Positions 7,215-8,051 of a stretch of 8,051 nt of DNA are shown here, piece after piece. The number at the start of each line of letters is the position of its first letter. Position 1 is the first letter of the stretch. The position numbers and the translations under genes are program-made. This DNA is from an uncultured Phocaeicola sp. Its GTDB lineage: Bacteria > Bacteroidota > Bacteroidia > Bacteroidales > Bacteroidaceae. The stretch covers positions 1 through 8,051 of the forward strand of contig CAUBDX010000054.1 of the NCBI GenBank assembly GCA_958434805.1, read 5' to 3'. The notes beneath the pieces were generated by a model. That model was not told the DNA's origin, did no database searches, and saw only the letters and a program-made list of their open reading frames with translations.

Positions 7215-7826
7215 CTAGTGGCATTTCATAAAAAAATAGAGAAAGAGTGGAAAATAATCTTTTAAGTTAGTCTGAAGCATCTTTAATGCCTTGTTTATAT
7301 GGAAATCTACTCCTTTGGGGGTGATATTCATGAGAACTGCAATTTCCTTATAGGATTTGTTTTCGTATCGGCTCAACATGAAGATAGTACGGGTTTTTTC
7401 GGGCATGTCGGTGAGGGTTTGTTGGACGAGTTCTTGAATTTCGGAAATAAAAAGCTCATAAGGTTCGCATGCTTGTAAAGTGGCGATCCGGGTATTCAGT
7501 TCCCATTCATAGTAATCTTTTATTTTATCCGAGTATTCTTCATGAATTTGCTGATGACGCAGATAATTCAGGCATTTGTTTTTTATAATTGTTAAGATAT
7601 AGGCTGGAATATTGGAATCTTCGCTTAAGGATTGCCTGTTTTCCCAATAATACATCATCGCCTCAATAGTAATATCTTCTGCTGTGGTTAAATCTCTGAC
7701 ATAAGTATTGGCGAAGCGTACAAAACGTCTTTGAAACTCCTTGTAGAGTTGGTTAAAAGAGGTAATGTCTTCTTTATAGTGCTTTATCTGGATGGGGTCG
7801 GTCATCTTATGCGTCGTTTGATTCAT
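7215..7826 (-). CDS. ECF-type RNA polymerase sigma-70 factor (Bacteroidetes PUL family)
   Basis: This is an extracytoplasmic-function sigma factor expected to direct RNA polymerase to the susC promoter when released by the adjacent anti-sigma. Region 2 covers about residues 24-93 (FNQLYKEFQRRFVRFANTYV, DLTTAEDITIEAMMYYWENR, AYILTIIKNKCLNYLRHQ). Region 4 covers about 130-188 (LTDMPEKTRTIFMLSRYENK, SYKEIAVLMNITPKGVDFHI), with its helix-turn-helix. At 203 residues it has the normal length, and there is no region 3. Two starts are possible: ATG at 7826, or ATG at 7805 (Met8). A strong promoter whose -7 box ends at 7835 would start transcription only a few bases before the first ATG. The 7805 start, with a leader of about 25 bases, is therefore a real alternative and loses no domain. 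Confidence 0.94.
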   Translation of the reverse strand: MNQTTHKMTDPIQIKHYKEDITSFNQLYKEFQRRFVRFANTYVRDLTTAEDITIEAMMYYWENRQSLSEDSNIPAYILTIIKNKCLNYLRHQQIHEEYSDKIKDYYEWELNTRIATLQACEPYELFISEIQELVQQTLTDMPEKTRTIFMLSRYENKSYKEIAVLMNITPKGVDFHINKALKMLQTNLKDYFPLFLYFFMKCH

Positions 7827-7834
7827 GATTAGTA

Positions 7835-7866
7835 CAAAAATACATTTTTTTTATTAGTACTACAAT
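7835..7866 (-). promoter_or_regulatory. Promoter of the sigma/anti-sigma genes
   Basis: Reading leftwards, ATTG (7866-7863) is followed after 20 bases by TATTTTTG (7842-7835). This agrees with the Bacteroides housekeeping pattern of a TTTG-like -33 box, a 19-21 base spacer and TAnnTTTG. It suggests basal expression of the regulators by the primary sigma factor. The predicted transcript start is near 7830. Confidence 0.65.
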
Positions 7867-7949
7867 TTTTCGAATGTGAAACGTATGAATCACCTGTAAA
7901 AATATGGAGAGTGTAGGGGGATATGCTTATTTTGTATCAGAAGGTACGC

Positions 7950-8010
7950 TTTCCGCTGACCCGAAAATCCGCTGACCTGAAGTTCCTTTTCTTTTTCGGC
8001 TCAGCGGAAA
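7950..8010. repeat. Three-copy repeat with direct and inverted units
   Basis: TCCGCTGACCCGAA (7952-7965) is repeated directly as TCCGCTGACCTGAA (7968-7981), 13 of 14 bases identical with a 16-base period. An inverted copy lies at 7993-8010: its reverse complement TTTCCGCTGAGCCGAAAA matches 7950-7967 in 17 of 18 bases. The outer copies could form an 18-bp hairpin enclosing the middle copy. There is no strong T-tract on either side, so a plain terminator is unlikely. The block sits between the leftward sigma promoter and a rightward promoter at the window edge, which would suit regulator binding, but no function is known. Confidence 0.6.
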
Positions 8011-8016
8011 TTTCTG

Positions 8017-8046
8017 GTTGTTAAGTTTTAAAATTAGCTACCTTTG
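8017..8046 (+). promoter_or_regulatory. Rightward Bacteroides-type promoter at the window edge
   Basis: GTTG (8017-8020) is followed after 18 bases by TACCTTTG (8039-8046), an exact match to the -7 consensus TAnnTTTG with a near-normal spacer. It would drive a transcript beginning at or beyond the right edge, divergent from the PUL regulators. What it transcribes lies outside the window. Confidence 0.55.
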
Positions 8047-8051
8047 CTTAC

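Noticed and set aside
1..8051. CRISPR array, tRNA or rRNA genes
   Set aside because: No regularly spaced repeat series and no recognisable tRNA or rRNA sequence was seen on either strand; the repeat at 7950-8010 has only three units in mixed orientation.

Overview
The window looks like part of a gut Bacteroidales genome (Bacteroides, Phocaeicola or a close relative). It carries a polysaccharide utilization locus (PUL) of the ECF-sigma/anti-sigma type. The evidence is a SusC/SusD pair with an STN domain on SusC, a FecR-like anti-sigma with a C-terminal DUF4974-like region, and a Bacteroidetes-type ECF sigma factor. Shine-Dalgarno sequences are not evident, and several sites match the Bacteroides promoter consensus TAnnTTTG.

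All protein genes lie on the minus strand, so the locus reads right to left. From the right edge: an intergenic region with a three-copy repeat (7950-8010), a rightward promoter at the very edge and a leftward promoter for the sigma gene; the ECF sigma factor (7215-7826); the anti-sigma factor (6225-7160); a 152-base gap; the SusC TonB-dependent transporter (2719-6072); the SusD surface glycan-binding lipoprotein 13 bases later (1164-2705); a hairpin (1086-1119); and the 5' part of a GH2 glycosidase of the beta-galactosidase type (16-1065). The remaining short open frames on either strand are out-of-frame shadows of these genes.

The likely circuit is trans-envelope signalling. SusD and SusC capture and import a glycan. 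The periplasmic STN domain of SusC contacts the periplasmic part of the anti-sigma, which releases the sigma factor to transcribe susC-susD and the enzyme gene. By analogy with characterised loci of this design the substrate may be a host glycan containing beta-galactosides, but the only enzyme visible is broken.

Two things stand out. First, the susC leader holds, on the opposite strand, a promoter -10-like element and a 13-bp hairpin followed by a T-tract. Together these outline a cis-antisense small RNA of about 84 nt, resembling the DonS-type sRNAs that repress PULs in Bacteroides fragilis. Second, the GH2 gene stops matching its family at codon 337, within the conserved start of its catalytic barrel, and runs into sequence that does not read as GH2 in any frame. 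This suggests an insertion or rearrangement junction near the left edge.
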